Origin: Ruminococcus sp.
GTDB taxonomy: Bacteria > Bacillota_A > Clostridia > Oscillospirales > Ruminococcaceae
DNA length: 64,000 nt
Reading direction: 5' to 3'
NCBI RefSeq assembly: GCF_024684275.1
Contig: NZ_JAIKXF010000096.1
Span: forward strand, 21,295 to 85,294
Positions 24,041-33,076 of this stretch are shown here, one piece after another; the first letter of the stretch is position 1; the number at the start of each line of letters is the position of its first letter. The notes beneath the pieces were generated by a model that was given only the letters and a program-made list of their open reading frames with translations, did no database searches and was not told where the DNA came from. The translations under genes were made by a program, and so were the position numbers.

Positions 24041-25942
24041 ATGGAAACAAAACAGTTCAAAGCAGAGTCCAAAAGACTGCTGGATATGATGATCCACTCT
24101 ATCTATACTCATAAGGAGATATTCCTCCGCGAGCTTATCTCCAACGCAAGCGACGCTATAGATAAGCTGTATTTCAAATCTCTTACCGACGACAAGGTCG
24201 GTCTCAATAAAGATGACTTCGCTATATGGATATCTGCCGATAAGGACAGCCGTACCCTCAAAATTGCCGATAACGGTATAGGTATGACCGAGGAGGAGCT
24301 TGAAAACAACCTCGGTACTATCGCAAACAGCGGCTCTTTCAAATTCAAGAACGAGAACAAGCTTGAGGAGGACAATCAGATAATCGGTCAGTTCGGTGTA
24401 GGCTTCTATTCCGCATTCATGGTAGCTAAGAAGGTCACTGTTATCTCTAAGGCTTACGGCAGCGACAAGGCTTACCAGTGGGAGTCAGAGGGCGTTGACG
24501 GCTACACTATTACAGAAGCCGACAAAAAGAGCGCAGGTACCGAGATAATACTTGAGCTCCTTGATGATACCGAAGACGAAAACTACGGCGAATTCCTTGA
24601 CCAGTACAGGATAAAGTCTCTGGTAAGCAAGTACTCAGACTATATCCGCTTTCCTATCAAAATGGAGGTATCCCACAGCCGTCCAAAGGAGCAGACCGAG
24701 GAAGAAAAAGAGGCTAAAAAGCCCCTTGAATATGAGGATTACCTCGAAGTCGAAACTCTCAACAGCATGACTCCGCTCTGGAAAAAGAACAAATCAGAGC
24801 TTAAAGAAGAGGACTACAAGCACTTCTACACCGAGAAGTTCTTTGATTACAACGAGCCTCTGAAATACTCACACATCAGCAACGAGATGCCTGCTTATAA
24901 CGCACTTCTCTATATCCCGTCAAAGGCTCCATTCGACTACTACTCAAAGGAGTACGAAAAGGGCTTGCAGCTCTACTCAAACGGCGTCCTCATCATGGAC
25001 AAGTGCGCAGACCTGCTCCCTGACTATTTCAGCTTCGTAAAGGGACTTGTTGACAGCGAGGACTTATCGCTGAATATCTCCCGTGAGATGCTCCAGCACG
25101 ACAGACAGCTCAAAGCGATAGCAAAGAGTATTGAAAAGACAATCAGCAACGAGCTCAAGAAAATGCTCAAGAACGAACGTGAGAAGTACGAGGAATTCTG
25201 GAAGGCATTCGGCTTACAGCTCAAATACGGCGTATACAGCGACTTTGGCATGAACAAGGATAAATTACAGGACCTTCTCATGTTCACCTCATCAAACGAG
25301 CATAAGCTTGTAACTCTCGACGAATATGTAACAGGTATGCGTGAGGATCAGAAGTACATCTACTACGCTACAGGCGAGAGCGCAGCCCGTATCGAGCAGC
25401 TCCCACAGACAGAGCTTGTAAAGGACAACGGCTTTGAGATACTCTATCTCACCGATAATATCGACGAATTCGCATTAAAGGCTCTCATGAAATACAAGGA
25501 TAAGGAGTTCAAGTCAGTATCCGCTGACGACCTCGGTCTTGAAACTCCCGAAAAGAAGGAGGAGCTCAAGGCTAAGGAGGAGGAGAGCGCAGACCTGCTC
25601 AAGGATATGCAGGAGGCTCTCAGCGGCAAGGTAACAAAGGTAGCTCTCTCTCAGAGACTTAAATCCCACCCTGTATGCCTTACCAGCGAAGGCGAAATAT
25701 CTCTCGAAATGGAAAAGGTACTCAACTCAATGCCGACTGATCAGAAGATAAAGGCACAGCGCGTTCTTGAGATAAATCCCGACCATGAGATATTCGGAAA
25801 GCTCCAGTCACTCAGCACAAGCGGCGACAAGGACAAGCTTGGCAAGTATGCAAAGCTTCTCTACGATCAGGCACTGCTTATCGAGGGCATGAGCATAGAG
25901 GATCCTGTAGAGTTCTCGAATCTCATTTGTGAATTGATGTAA
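24041..25942 (+). CDS. htpG: Hsp90-family molecular chaperone HtpG
   Basis: A 633-residue cytosolic Hsp90. The N-terminal GHKL ATPase domain (1-220) carries [21 protein letters not shown], the lid segment [11 protein letters not shown] and [12 protein letters not shown]. The middle domain has the catalytic-loop Arg region [14 protein letters not shown], and the C-terminal dimerisation domain follows from about 510. Length and motifs are standard. The gene is monocistronic: it has its own promoter with CIRCE and a strong terminator just after the stop. Confidence 0.98.
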   Translation: METKQFKAESKRLLDMMIHSIYTHKEIFLRELISNASDAIDKLYFKSLTDDKVGLNKDDFAIWISADKDSRTLKIADNGIGMTEEELENNLGTIANSGSFKFKNENKLEEDNQIIGQFGVGFYSAFMVAKKVTVISKAYGSDKAYQWESEGVDGYTITEADKKSAGTEIILELLDDTEDENYGEFLDQYRIKSLVSKYSDYIRFPIKMEVSHSRPKEQTEEEKEAKKPLEYEDYLEVETLNSMTPLWKKNKSELKEEDYKHFYTEKFFDYNEPLKYSHISNEMPAYNALLYIPSKAPFDYYSKEYEKGLQLYSNGVLIMDKCADLLPDYFSFVKGLVDSEDLSLNISREMLQHDRQLKAIAKSIEKTISNELKKMLKNEREKYEEFWKAFGLQLKYGVYSDFGMNKDKLQDLLMFTSSNEHKLVTLDEYVTGMREDQKYIYYATGESAARIEQLPQTELVKDNGFEILYLTDNIDEFALKALMKYKDKEFKSVSADDLGLETPEKKEELKAKEEESADLLKDMQEALSGKVTKVALSQRLKSHPVCLTSEGEISLEMEKVLNSMPTDQKIKAQRVLEINPDHEIFGKLQSLSTSGDKDKLGKYAKLLYDQALLIEGMSIEDPVEFSNLICELM

Positions 25943-25946
25943 ATAC

Positions 25947-25977
25947 AAAAACCCGAAAGCAATGCTTTCGGGTTTTT
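25947..25977 (+). terminator. Rho-independent terminator of htpG
   Basis: Stem ACCCGAAAGC / GCTTTCGGGT with AAT loop (25951-25973), A-run before and T-run after. Repeat copy C begins at the very next base. Confidence 0.95.
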
Positions 25978-26030
25978 AGTTTAGAGTTGAAAGTTGAGAA
26001 TTGAGAGTTATTGAGTCGCCTTCGGCGAAA
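25978..26030 (+). repeat. Truncated foldback element, copy C
   Basis: AGTTTAGAGTTGAAAGTTGA... followed by GAATTGAGAGTT matches the gene-proximal arm of copies A and E read in reverse complement. A GTCGCC-TTCG-GGCGA hairpin then corresponds to their core. The far arm is missing. It starts right after the htpG terminator. Confidence 0.65.
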
Positions 26031-26072
26031 CAATTGCGATCAGCCATGTATAGGGGCTAATGGCTAACGGCT

Positions 26073-26106
26073 AAAAAACGGTACACTCTCGTGTACCGTT
26101 TTTTTA
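26073..26106. terminator. Bidirectional terminator between htpG and the DtxR-like gene
   Basis: Stem AACGGTACAC / GTGTACCGTT with TCTC loop (26077-26100), A-run on the left and T-run on the right. It follows the stop of the minus-strand regulator gene. Just before it, GGCTAATGGCTAACGGCTAA (26055-26074) matches the complement of 6914-6933. Confidence 0.88.
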
Positions 26107-26490
26107 TTTATCCTGCTTTTTTATAGTGCGCCTTACGATCATTTTCAGTCTCGCACAGGTCTCCTGCGGAAAATCCGTGATAAAGGTCAGTGCCTGCTCA
26201 TGAGCCTGCTCCTTAGGGAGCTTCAGAAATCTATGGAAAAAGGTATAAACTTCATCAAAAGAGGAAAACAGCTCGTTTACTGCGGCTTCACCCTCGGGAG
26301 TGAGCACCACGCTGTTGCAGAAGTCTTCATAGACGTATCCACAGTTAGCCAGACATCTCAGCATTTTGCTGACACTGGGACGTGAAACGCCTAAATGACG
26401 GGATATATTAACACAGCGCACCTGCCCGTCTCTCTCGGTGAGCTCTTTTATTGCTGCCAGATAACGTATCTGACCTGCACAATGCTGCAT
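26104..26490 (-). CDS. DtxR/MntR-like winged-helix regulator
   Basis: A 128-residue transcription factor. The winged helix-turn-helix (residues about 20-70) reads NISRHLGVSRPSVSKMLRCL with the wing ending VVLTPEGE, the pattern of DtxR-type metal-dependent repressors. The remaining helical part (about 75-128) is a short dimerisation domain, and there is no SH3-like domain. Possible metal ligands are present (His, Glu, Cys) but not clearly the canonical set, so the effector is open. It is the last gene of the recA-recX-rimO-pgsA series, with AAAGGAG before its ATG. Confidence 0.78.
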   Translation of the reverse strand: MQHCAGQIRYLAAIKELTERDGQVRCVNISRHLGVSRPSVSKMLRCLANCGYVYEDFCNSVVLTPEGEAAVNELFSSFDEVYTFFHRFLKLPKEQAHEQALTFITDFPQETCARLKMIVRRTIKKQDK

Positions 26491-26509
26491 TTTATACTCC
26501 TTTCATGGA

Positions 26510-27094
26510 TCATTTGTCAGAGTCTATGAGGTGCCAGTAGCCCTTGAGATATACTCCGCCTGATATAACAGTGAGTAAGGTCGATATCCATACAAGTACA
26601 GGCACAAGAATATTATTCACCGCATTTGTGAATACCTCGGGGAAATCTATGCCAAGATCAAAGCATAGACACAGCCAGAACAGTATAGCTATGATAGCCA
26701 CCATAGTAAATGCTGTTTTAAGCTTGCCCCAGATGCCTGCTGCGACCACAACGCCGCTGTTTGCAGCAAGAAGTCTCAGTCCCGAAACCATGAACTCTCT
26801 TGCGGTGATTATTATTAGAGGGATAGCTCCCATATTCACCTCGGAAAGCTCTACAAATACCGTGAGAGCCGCTATTACCAGTACCTTGTCTGCCAGCGGA
26901 TCGAGGAATTTTCCGAAATTCGTAACAAGATTGCGTGATCTTGCTATTTTTCCGTCAAGAGCATCGGTAATTGAGGCTGCCGCAAATATCACCAGCGCGA
27001 TCCCGTAGTGGAATGGCACATTTATATACATAAACAGCAGAAAAAACGGAATAAGAACGACTCTCAGCAGAGTCAGCTTATTTGGCAGGTTCAT
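26510..27094 (-). CDS. pgsA: CDP-diacylglycerol--glycerol-3-phosphate 3-phosphatidyltransferase
   Basis: Makes phosphatidylglycerophosphate, the first committed step to phosphatidylglycerol. The 194-residue membrane protein has the CDP-alcohol phosphatidyltransferase signature D-G-x2-A-R-x8-G-x3-D-x3-D (DGKIARSRN...GKFLDPLAD, residues about 46-68) and several membrane segments. It starts within the rimO stop codon (ATGA overlap) and is co-transcribed with it, a common order in Firmicutes. Confidence 0.95.
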   Translation of the reverse strand: MNLPNKLTLLRVVLIPFFLLFMYINVPFHYGIALVIFAAASITDALDGKIARSRNLVTNFGKFLDPLADKVLVIAALTVFVELSEVNMGAIPLIIITAREFMVSGLRLLAANSGVVVAAGIWGKLKTAFTMVAIIAILFWLCLCFDLGIDFPEVFTNAVNNILVPVLVWISTLLTVISGGVYLKGYWHLIDSDK

Positions 27095-28422
27095 TGACTT
27101 ATCACCTCTCCTATCAGATCGTAATCAAGTGTATCGGTGATCCTTATCTTAACATAATCGCCGATGGCAAGGGGCTTATCCGACGTAAAGAAAACCTTTC
27201 CGTCAATATCGGGGGCGTCAAGGGGCGTTCTTCCGAACCAGCACTCTCCGAACTTGTCAAAGCCCTCGACTACTGCGGTAAGCTCTGCACCCATGAGACT
27301 TTCGTTGTTCTCGCTGCTTATGAGCATTTGCTGCTCCATGATTATATCAGCACGGTGAGCAGCAGTTTCCTCGTCTATCTGGTCGGGGAAGTCATAAGCC
27401 TTTGTGCCCTCCTCACGGGAATAAGCAAAGCAGCCCAGTCTGTCGAAGCGTACTCTCTTGACGAACTCAGCCAGCTCCTCGAACTGCTCCTCGGTCTCTC
27501 CCGGGAAGCCTGTGATAAGAGTAGTGCGCAGTATCACATTCGGTACTCTTTCGCGGATATGAGCGAAAAGTGCCTCCAGCTTTTCTGTATCGCCCCAGCG
27601 GTTCATTCGCTTCAGTATATCGCCGTTACAGTGCTGTATTGGTATCTCCAGATACTTCACTATCTTGTCCTCACGGGCGATAACGTCAAGAAGCTCGTCG
27701 GTTATGCGCTCGGGGTAGCAGTAGAGGGTACGTATCCAGCGGAGACCGTCTATTTTGCAGAGCTCTGTGAGAAGCTCCGCCAGCTTTGGCTCACCGTAGA
27801 GGTCCTTGCCGTAAAGTGCGGTATCCTGCGCGATGACCACCAGCTCGGTAACGCCGTTGTCTGCGAGGAAACGGGCTTCTTCAAGAAGCTTTTCCATAGG
27901 AACGCTGCGGAATTTTCCTCTTATCATTGGTATAGCGCAGTAGGTACAGCAGTTTGAGCAGCCCTCTGCGACCTTGAGATATGTGAAAAACGGAAGAGTG
28001 GAAATTATCCTCTCGCCGCAAAGCTCGGCGTCAAGCTTCGGAGCAAAGCGCACCACGCGCTCATCTGCGAGAACGTGGTCGAGAATATCCACAATATCCT
28101 TTGTATCGCCTATTCCGATAACAGCGTCAGCCTCGGGAAACTGCTCCGCAGTCTCCTCCTTGTATCTCTCAACGAGACAGCCTGTAATGATTATTTTCTT
28201 TAGTGTGCCCTCCTCCTTGAGCTTTCCAAGCTCAAGGATAGTGTCGATAGCCTCCTCCTTTGCAGCCTTTATAAAGCCGCAGGTATTTACTACCGCCACA
28301 TCGGCAAGTCCGGGCTCTGTTACCAGCTGATAGCCGTGATTTTTAAGCTTGCTGAGCATACGCTCAGAGTCCACAAGATTTTTTGAACAGCCAAGTGATA
28401 CCATGCCCACCTTGATAGCCAT
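27091..28422 (-). CDS. rimO: Ribosomal protein S12 methylthiotransferase RimO
   Basis: A radical-SAM enzyme that adds a methylthio group to an Asp of ribosomal protein S12. The 443 residues from ATG 28422 show the UPF0004 domain (SLGCSKNLVDSE and NTCGFI cysteines), the radical-SAM Cys triad in EGCSNCCTYCAIP (C-x3-C-x2-C), and a C-terminal TRAM domain with the S12-recognising surface. The start is set at 28422 because GAGGAGG lies nine bases upstream; an in-frame TTG at 28440 falls on that ribosome site. One base separates it from the recX stop. Confidence 0.95.
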   Translation of the reverse strand: MAIKVGMVSLGCSKNLVDSERMLSKLKNHGYQLVTEPGLADVAVVNTCGFIKAAKEEAIDTILELGKLKEEGTLKKIIITGCLVERYKEETAEQFPEADAVIGIGDTKDIVDILDHVLADERVVRFAPKLDAELCGERIISTLPFFTYLKVAEGCSNCCTYCAIPMIRGKFRSVPMEKLLEEARFLADNGVTELVVIAQDTALYGKDLYGEPKLAELLTELCKIDGLRWIRTLYCYPERITDELLDVIAREDKIVKYLEIPIQHCNGDILKRMNRWGDTEKLEALFAHIRERVPNVILRTTLITGFPGETEEQFEELAEFVKRVRFDRLGCFAYSREEGTKAYDFPDQIDEETAAHRADIIMEQQMLISSENNESLMGAELTAVVEGFDKFGECWFGRTPLDAPDIDGKVFFTSDKPLAIGDYVKIRITDTLDYDLIGEVISQ

Positions 28423-28423
28423 G

Positions 28424-29065
28424 TCAGTTTTCCTCCTCAAGGTCAGCCGAACTCTCGAAATACTCCTTGACAGCGCGGTTTATCTCCGAAAAATCGTAGC
28501 CGTACCGCACCAGAGCGTTCTTGACCTTTTCTATTGATTTTCTGTCCTCAATATCTGTTAAATATCGGGAATGCTTTGTGCGGAGAAGCTCCATAAGATT
28601 CTCGCCGAACACCTCGCTGTAGGGCGCAAGGGCGTCCTCAGCGATAAATTGGTCAACGCCCTTCAGCATTATCTCACGCTTGCAGCGCCGGAAGCCGAAA
28701 TGCTTTATCTCCACCAGCTTTCGCGCCATACGCTCGGCATAGCGCTCATCGTCGATGAAGCCGTGCTCAGTGAGCCTTTTCATCACCGCGGTGCAGAGAG
28801 CCTCGCTCTTGTAGTTCTCCACCAGCTTTTTGAACATTTCCGAATATGTGTAATCCCTGTAGTCCAGCAGGTAAAGCGCCCGCTGATAGGCTCTGCGGAA
28901 GTTTGAGGCATAGACGATTTTTTTCAGGGTATCGCGGTCTGTCTCCATGCCTGCGTGTATGCCGAAATCGGTGATTATATCCGCATGGAGATAGAGCTTT
29001 CGCCCGTCATCAAGCTCAGCCTCATAGGTCGAGCCCTTGTATTTGCTTAATGAGGTTATTTTCAT
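28424..29065 (-). CDS. recX: Regulatory protein RecX
   Basis: A 213-residue all-helical protein that modulates RecA filaments. It carries the three tandem three-helix repeats of RecX: ALYLLDYRDYTYSEMFKKL (about 63-81), LTEHGFIDDERYAERMARKL (about 98-117) and the final LVRYGYDFSEINRAV. The N-terminal extension (1-55) is beta-rich, as in Firmicute RecX. Its ATG overlaps the recA stop by one base (TAATG), so translation is coupled to RecA. Confidence 0.93.
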   Translation of the reverse strand: MKITSLSKYKGSTYEAELDDGRKLYLHADIITDFGIHAGMETDRDTLKKIVYASNFRRAYQRALYLLDYRDYTYSEMFKKLVENYKSEALCTAVMKRLTEHGFIDDERYAERMARKLVEIKHFGFRRCKREIMLKGVDQFIAEDALAPYSEVFGENLMELLRTKHSRYLTDIEDRKSIEKVKNALVRYGYDFSEINRAVKEYFESSADLEEEN

Positions 29066-30249
29066 TATTCCTCAGCAGGAGTAAATTCCTCAAAATCCTC
29101 GTCGAAGCTTGCAAGAACATCTTCGTCGGTCTCGGGAGCGCCTCCCTCGGCTGAGCTGTCTTCGGAAGCGGCTGCTTTTTCGGCAGGCTTGCTCTTCTTT
29201 GCAGGAGCGGCATTCAGCTCGTCCTTATGAGCCAGTATCTGCTCCTCTATCTCCTTCATGAGGGCTTCGTCATTCTGGAGAAGCTCCTTGACGTTATCGC
29301 GTCCCTGTCCCAGCTTCTGATCCTTGTAGCTGAACCACGAGCCGCCCTTTTTGATGATATCAAGGTCTACCGCAAGGTCAAGCACCTCGCCTGTACGGGA
29401 GATACCCGTACCGTACATCAGGTCAAACTGACACTCCTTGAATGGCGGAGCTACCTTGTTCTTAACTATCTTGCACCTTGTATTTGCACCTATGATGTCA
29501 GTTCCCGACTTGATGACCTCGCCCTTTCTTACCTCGATACGGACAGAGGAATAGAACTTGAGAGCACGTCCGCCCGGAGTAGTCTCGGGGTTTCCGTACA
29601 TAACGCCTATCTTCTCACGTATCTGGTTGATGAAGATAGCCACGCAGTTGGATTTTGATATAGCAGCAGTCAGCTTTCTCATAGCCTGTGACATGAGCCT
29701 TGCCAGCTGACCAACGTGAAGATCACCCATTTCGCCGTCTATCTCGGCACGGGTAGTCATAGCTGCGATAGAGTCGAGGACTATTACATCGATAGCCCCC
29801 GAGCGGATAAGAGCCTCTGCGATCTCCAGAGCCTGCTCACCGCTGTCAGGCTGCGATACCAGAAGGTCATTGATATTTACGCCTAAAGCCTGTGCATAAA
29901 CAGGATCGAGAGCGTGTTCAACGTCGATGAATGCAGCCTCGCCGCCTGCCTTCTGAGCCTGTGCGACTATTGAAAGCGCAACAGTAGTCTTACCTGAGCT
30001 CTCGGGACCGTATATCTCAACGATACGTCCTCTCGGCACACCGCCTATACCCAGCGCCATATCCAGAGTCATTGAGCCTGTGGGGATAGCGTCAACATTG
30101 AGAGTTTTTGTCTGTCCGAGGCGCATTACAGCACCTGCGCCGTATTTCTTTTCTATCTGCTTGAGAGCACCGTCAAGGGCAGTTTTTTTGTCCTCCTTAG
30201 TGGTAACTCTCACAACTGTTGGCTTTTTAGCAAGTTCCTTCTTTGCCAT
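29065..30249 (-). CDS. recA: Recombinase RecA
   Basis: A 394-residue recombinase. Walker A is GPESSGKTT (about 79-87), Walker [11 protein letters not shown], and loop L2 [16 protein letters not shown]. Loop L1 reads [18 protein letters not shown], where GDSHVGLQARLM is usual: the Ser is Leu and the Leu-Gln pair is inverted. A long acidic, Ala- and Ser-rich tail (about 345-394) extends past the core. The ATG has GGAGG upstream. No LexA/DinR box (GAAC-N4-GTTC) was found in the 130 bp before it. Confidence 0.98.
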   Translation of the reverse strand: MAKKELAKKPTVVRVTTKEDKKTALDGALKQIEKKYGAGAVMRLGQTKTLNVDAIPTGSMTLDMALGIGGVPRGRIVEIYGPESSGKTTVALSIVAQAQKAGGEAAFIDVEHALDPVYAQALGVNINDLLVSQPDSGEQALEIAEALIRSGAIDVIVLDSIAAMTTRAEIDGEMGDLHVGQLARLMSQAMRKLTAAISKSNCVAIFINQIREKIGVMYGNPETTPGGRALKFYSSVRIEVRKGEVIKSGTDIIGANTRCKIVKNKVAPPFKECQFDLMYGTGISRTGEVLDLAVDLDIIKKGGSWFSYKDQKLGQGRDNVKELLQNDEALMKEIEEQILAHKDELNAAPAKKSKPAEKAAASEDSSAEGGAPETDEDVLASFDEDFEEFTPAEE

Positions 30250-30268
30250 TGGTATTTCCTCCGTATAT

Positions 30269-30274
30269 ATTATA
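30269..30274 (-). promoter_or_regulatory. Probable -10 element of recA
   Basis: TATAAT on the minus strand 20 bp before the recA start codon. No good -35 is visible at 16-18 bp (AGGAAA or similar), so this is tentative. Confidence 0.4.
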
Positions 30275-30318
30275 GTATATTAACCTTTAAATTTCCTGAA
30301 TATAATTCGGAATTCCTA

Positions 30319-30384
30319 ATTTTATTTAATGTGAGCAGAGCGAAAATATCAACTCTCAACTCTTCACTCTCAACTCTCAACTCA
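30319..30384. repeat. Truncated foldback element, copy D
   Basis: It begins within the core (TTTATTTAATGTGAGCAGAG) and continues through the right arm of AACTCTC units to about 30384. The left arm is missing. The stop codon TGA of the metallophosphoesterase frame (30382-30384) lies in the end of the arm. It occupies part of the recA upstream region. Confidence 0.65.
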
Positions 30385-30990
30385 ACAAAGGCTTATGTGC
30401 TCAAAGTCGACTGAATCCTCATTGACTTCGATAAGGAGCCATGAAGCGCCATCAAGTCCCGAAGCCGAAACGGAAACAACATTTCCATTCACAAAATTCT
30501 CATGACAGTGACCGATAACAGCAAGGTCGTATTTTTTTACGTCACGGCTTTTGCAAGCCTTGTCAAAGGAGCCGTCCTTCAGGCTTGACAGCGGTAAAAA
30601 AGGATACGGCTTTTCAATATCCGCAAACAGGAAATGTGAAAAATGGATCTTATGTCCGCTGCTTTCTATTTCATAAAACAGGGGCATTTTACTGATAAGA
30701 TCCATTTGCTCTGCGGTAAGCTTTTCCCTCACTCCGTCGTAATAAGCCCTGAGATGCTCAACATCGGGATCAACATCGACTCCGTGCTGTGCATAAAGCT
30801 CGCAGTTGCCCTTTAAACAAACTATATCACTTGCTCTCAGCAGCTCAAGGCATTCAAACTCCTAATTACCGCGCTGAAAAATATCACCTAAAAACACTGT
30901 TTTATCAGGTTTGGCTGCTTTTATCTGTTCAAGAACTGCTTCAAGGGCTTTGAGATTTCCGTGAACATCTGAAAACACCGCTATTTTCAT
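30382..30990 (-). pseudogene. Calcineurin-like metallophosphoesterase interrupted by an in-frame TAG
   Basis: From ATG 30990 (AAAGGA six bases upstream) the frame encodes a 203-codon phosphoesterase of the YfcE/MJ0936-like group with all metal motifs: FSDVHGN at the start, FLGDIFQRGN, LKGNCE and VIGHCHEN. Codon 43 (30862-30864) is TAG, between GN and EFECLELL. Otherwise the frame is intact and the downstream part shows no decay. It is a recent nonsense mutation, a sequence error, or a readthrough case. The true stop codon lies in repeat copy D. Confidence 0.8.
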
Positions 30991-31044
30991 GGCTTATCCT
31001 TTCTATATTTTTATAGATTCACCGTATGTCTATTAAAATACATT

Positions 31045-31163
31045 AGTTGAGAGTTGAGAATTGAGAGTTGAAAGTTATAGTATCGCCTACGGCGATATTA
31101 TTTAAATTATGTGAGCGGAGCGAACACATCAACTCTCAACTCTTCACTCTCAACTCTAAACTT
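31045..31163. repeat. Complete 119-bp foldback element, copy E
   Basis: The same 32-base left arm as copies A and B, a core with a perfect TATCGCC-TAC-GGCGATA-type hairpin and ATGTGAGCGGAGCGAACACAT, and a right arm of AACTCTC units ending AAACTT. Exactly the same length as copy A. The right end lies two bases from the prmC stop codon. Confidence 0.82.
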
Positions 31164-31192
31164 AATCAAAATTTGCATTGCAAATTTTGATT
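31164..31192. repeat. Perfect 14-bp inverted repeat at the prmC stop codon
   Basis: AATCAAAATTTGCA (31164-31177), one base, TGCAAATTTTGATT (31179-31192). It directly abuts copy E and encodes the last residues (NQNLQCKF) and stop of prmC. It could act as a terminator stem on the minus strand or be part of an insertion. Confidence 0.8.
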
Positions 31193-32032
31193 TACAGCGG
31201 CTGCTGTCCTGATTATTCCGCCGCCGTCACGGCGCAATTCAACGTCAGTGAAACCGTTTTCTTCGAGTACAGCCTTTACGTCATCATGCTGTCCCATGCC
31301 AAATTCATAGGCTATGAAGCCGCCCTGCTTTATGGAGCTTTTCCACAGCTTCGTCATGGCTCTGTAGAAATCCAGACCGTCCTCGCCGCCGAAAAGGGCT
31401 GACGCAGGCTCATGCTGTACCTCTATTTGCAGCTCGCTCATATCCCGAGCTGTAAGATATGGCGGATTGCTGACCAGTATATCAAGCTCCGTGACCTTTT
31501 CCGCGGTGCTGCTGTCCAGCACGTCACCCTGTATTATATGAACATCGCAGCCGTTAAGCTCCATATTCTGCCGCAGATATGTCAGAGCCTTATCTGACAG
31601 CTCCACAGCATAGATATCCGCATTGGGGAGCTCCTTTTTCAGGGCAGCTGCGATACAGCCGCTGCCGCTGCAAAGATCGGCTATCTTTGGTGTTGTCATT
31701 TTCTCTCTGCGGCAGATGTCAAGCACCTGCTCCACAAGAGTTTCCGTATCGGGGCGCGGAATAAGTACTCCCTCGCCTATTTTGAAGTTGCAGCCCCAGA
31801 ATTCCCACTGTCCCAGAAGATACTGCAAGGGATAGCCCTCCGAGCGCCTCTGCGCAAGTGAGAGTATCTCCTGCACCTTGTCATCGGGCACGGGGAACTG
31901 AGGAGCAAACATGGGATTTTTTTCTCCCAGCATATCCTGAAAGATACAGTTTGTATCGAAATCGGCAGTATCATCGTCACGCATGGCAATAAGCGCCCTG
32001 CACCGAGCAAAAAGCTCCTTTCGGCTTACCAC
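31166..32032 (-). CDS. prmC: Peptide chain release factor N5-glutamine methyltransferase PrmC
   Basis: Methylates the Gln of the GGQ motif of release factors. The 288 residues include the N-terminal helical RF-binding domain (1-90), SAM motif I IADLCSGSGCIAAAL, and the substrate motif VSNPPYL (about 185-191). The start is GTG 32032 with GGAGG upstream; it overlaps the yqhQ stop by seven bases. The last nine residues (NQNLQCKF and stop) are encoded by a perfect palindrome next to repeat copy E, so the natural C-terminus may have been replaced by an insertion. Confidence 0.94.
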   Translation of the reverse strand: MVSRKELFARCRALIAMRDDDTADFDTNCIFQDMLGEKNPMFAPQFPVPDDKVQEILSLAQRRSEGYPLQYLLGQWEFWGCNFKIGEGVLIPRPDTETLVEQVLDICRREKMTTPKIADLCSGSGCIAAALKKELPNADIYAVELSDKALTYLRQNMELNGCDVHIIQGDVLDSSTAEKVTELDILVSNPPYLTARDMSELQIEVQHEPASALFGGEDGLDFYRAMTKLWKSSIKQGGFIAYEFGMGQHDDVKAVLEENGFTDVELRRDGGGIIRTAAAVNQNLQCKF

Positions 32033-33054
32033 CTGTCCTCCTCCTTATCCTTTGGGATACATGGAGTAAGGGCAGCAATTGCTATCTCTATCATGCTGTC
32101 ATCAGGCTCTTTGGTGGTTATGCGCTGCATAGCAAGTCCGGGAGCGGAAAGTATGCGTGTAAATGCGTTGTCGTTATTTCCTGCAAGGCGTATGCACTCA
32201 TAGGATATACCGACAACCAGCGGAAGCAGCACCAGTGAGGCAATGATTCTCTGCCATGTTACAGTAAATGGCACAAAGCACATCACGAAAATGCTGACTA
32301 TGAGAACTATGAATATAAAGCTCGTACCGCAGCGCTTATGGAAGCGTGTCTGCTTGCGGATGTTATCCACTGTGAGGGGAAGCTCCGCCTCATGGCAGGC
32401 AATGGTCTTGTGCTCTGCGCCGTGATACATGAACTGACGCTTTATATCCTTCATAAGGCTGATAATATACATATACAGAACGAAGATGACTATTTTCACT
32501 ATTCCCTCAAGGAGAGAGCGCAGGAAGCGGTGCTCCTTGATTGCAGGGATAAGTCCCACTATCCATTTTGGGAGGAATATAAAGAGTCCGAAAGCCATAA
32601 CGATACCTATGAGTATTCCGATATACATTACTATATCGTATACCGAATCCTCTTTTTTCTCAGACTTTTCCTTTGCAGCTGTGCCCTCGGCAGCGCTTTC
32701 TGCCTTTGCCCCGGCTGTTTCAGCAGCTTTCTCTGCCTCTGCCGGCTTTTTCTTTTCCTTGCCGTCCTCTTCCTCGTCCTCGGGTATCTGCTTTTCCGCA
32801 GACTTCATCATATACTTATATCCCTTGACAAGAGAAGTCACAAAGCTTGTACAGCCTCTTACCAGCGGTACCTTTTTATACCACGGGGCGTTCTTGCCGT
32901 TGTTCTCGTCCCATGTTTCAAGGTCTATAGTGCCGTCGGGGAGCCTGCAAGCCATTGCGCCCATATTCGGTCCCAGCATCATTATGCCCTCAATAAGAGC
33001 CTGTCCGCCTATTTTTGATTTGAATTTTTCCTGTGTTGTATTGTTCTTTCCCAT
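32026..33054 (-). CDS. DUF1385 membrane protein (YqhQ-like)
   Basis: A 342-residue membrane protein of unknown biochemical role. The family signatures GGQALIEGIMMLG (about 16-28), FMYHGAEHKTIACHE and RFHKRCGTSF are present, with about four membrane segments in the second half. Residues about 90-140 form a highly charged, Ala/Lys/Glu-rich insertion before the first membrane segment. It is paired with prmC, which is a widespread arrangement. Probably co-transcribed with the two-component system upstream (22-bp gap). Confidence 0.85.
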   Translation of the reverse strand: MGKNNTTQEKFKSKIGGQALIEGIMMLGPNMGAMACRLPDGTIDLETWDENNGKNAPWYKKVPLVRGCTSFVTSLVKGYKYMMKSAEKQIPEDEEEDGKEKKKPAEAEKAAETAGAKAESAAEGTAAKEKSEKKEDSVYDIVMYIGILIGIVMAFGLFIFLPKWIVGLIPAIKEHRFLRSLLEGIVKIVIFVLYMYIISLMKDIKRQFMYHGAEHKTIACHEAELPLTVDNIRKQTRFHKRCGTSFIFIVLIVSIFVMCFVPFTVTWQRIIASLVLLPLVVGISYECIRLAGNNDNAFTRILSAPGLAMQRITTKEPDDSMIEIAIAALTPCIPKDKEEDRW

Positions 33055-33076
33055 ACTTTCACCTTATAGATCGTCT

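Noticed and set aside
26104..26490. MarR-family regulator
   Set aside because: The helix-turn-helix and wing (SRPSVSKML, VVLTPEGE) fit DtxR-type proteins better.
30250..30381. LexA/DinR box before recA
   Set aside because: No GAAC-N4-GTTC-type site; GAATTATATTC at about 30299-30309 has the wrong spacing and bases.
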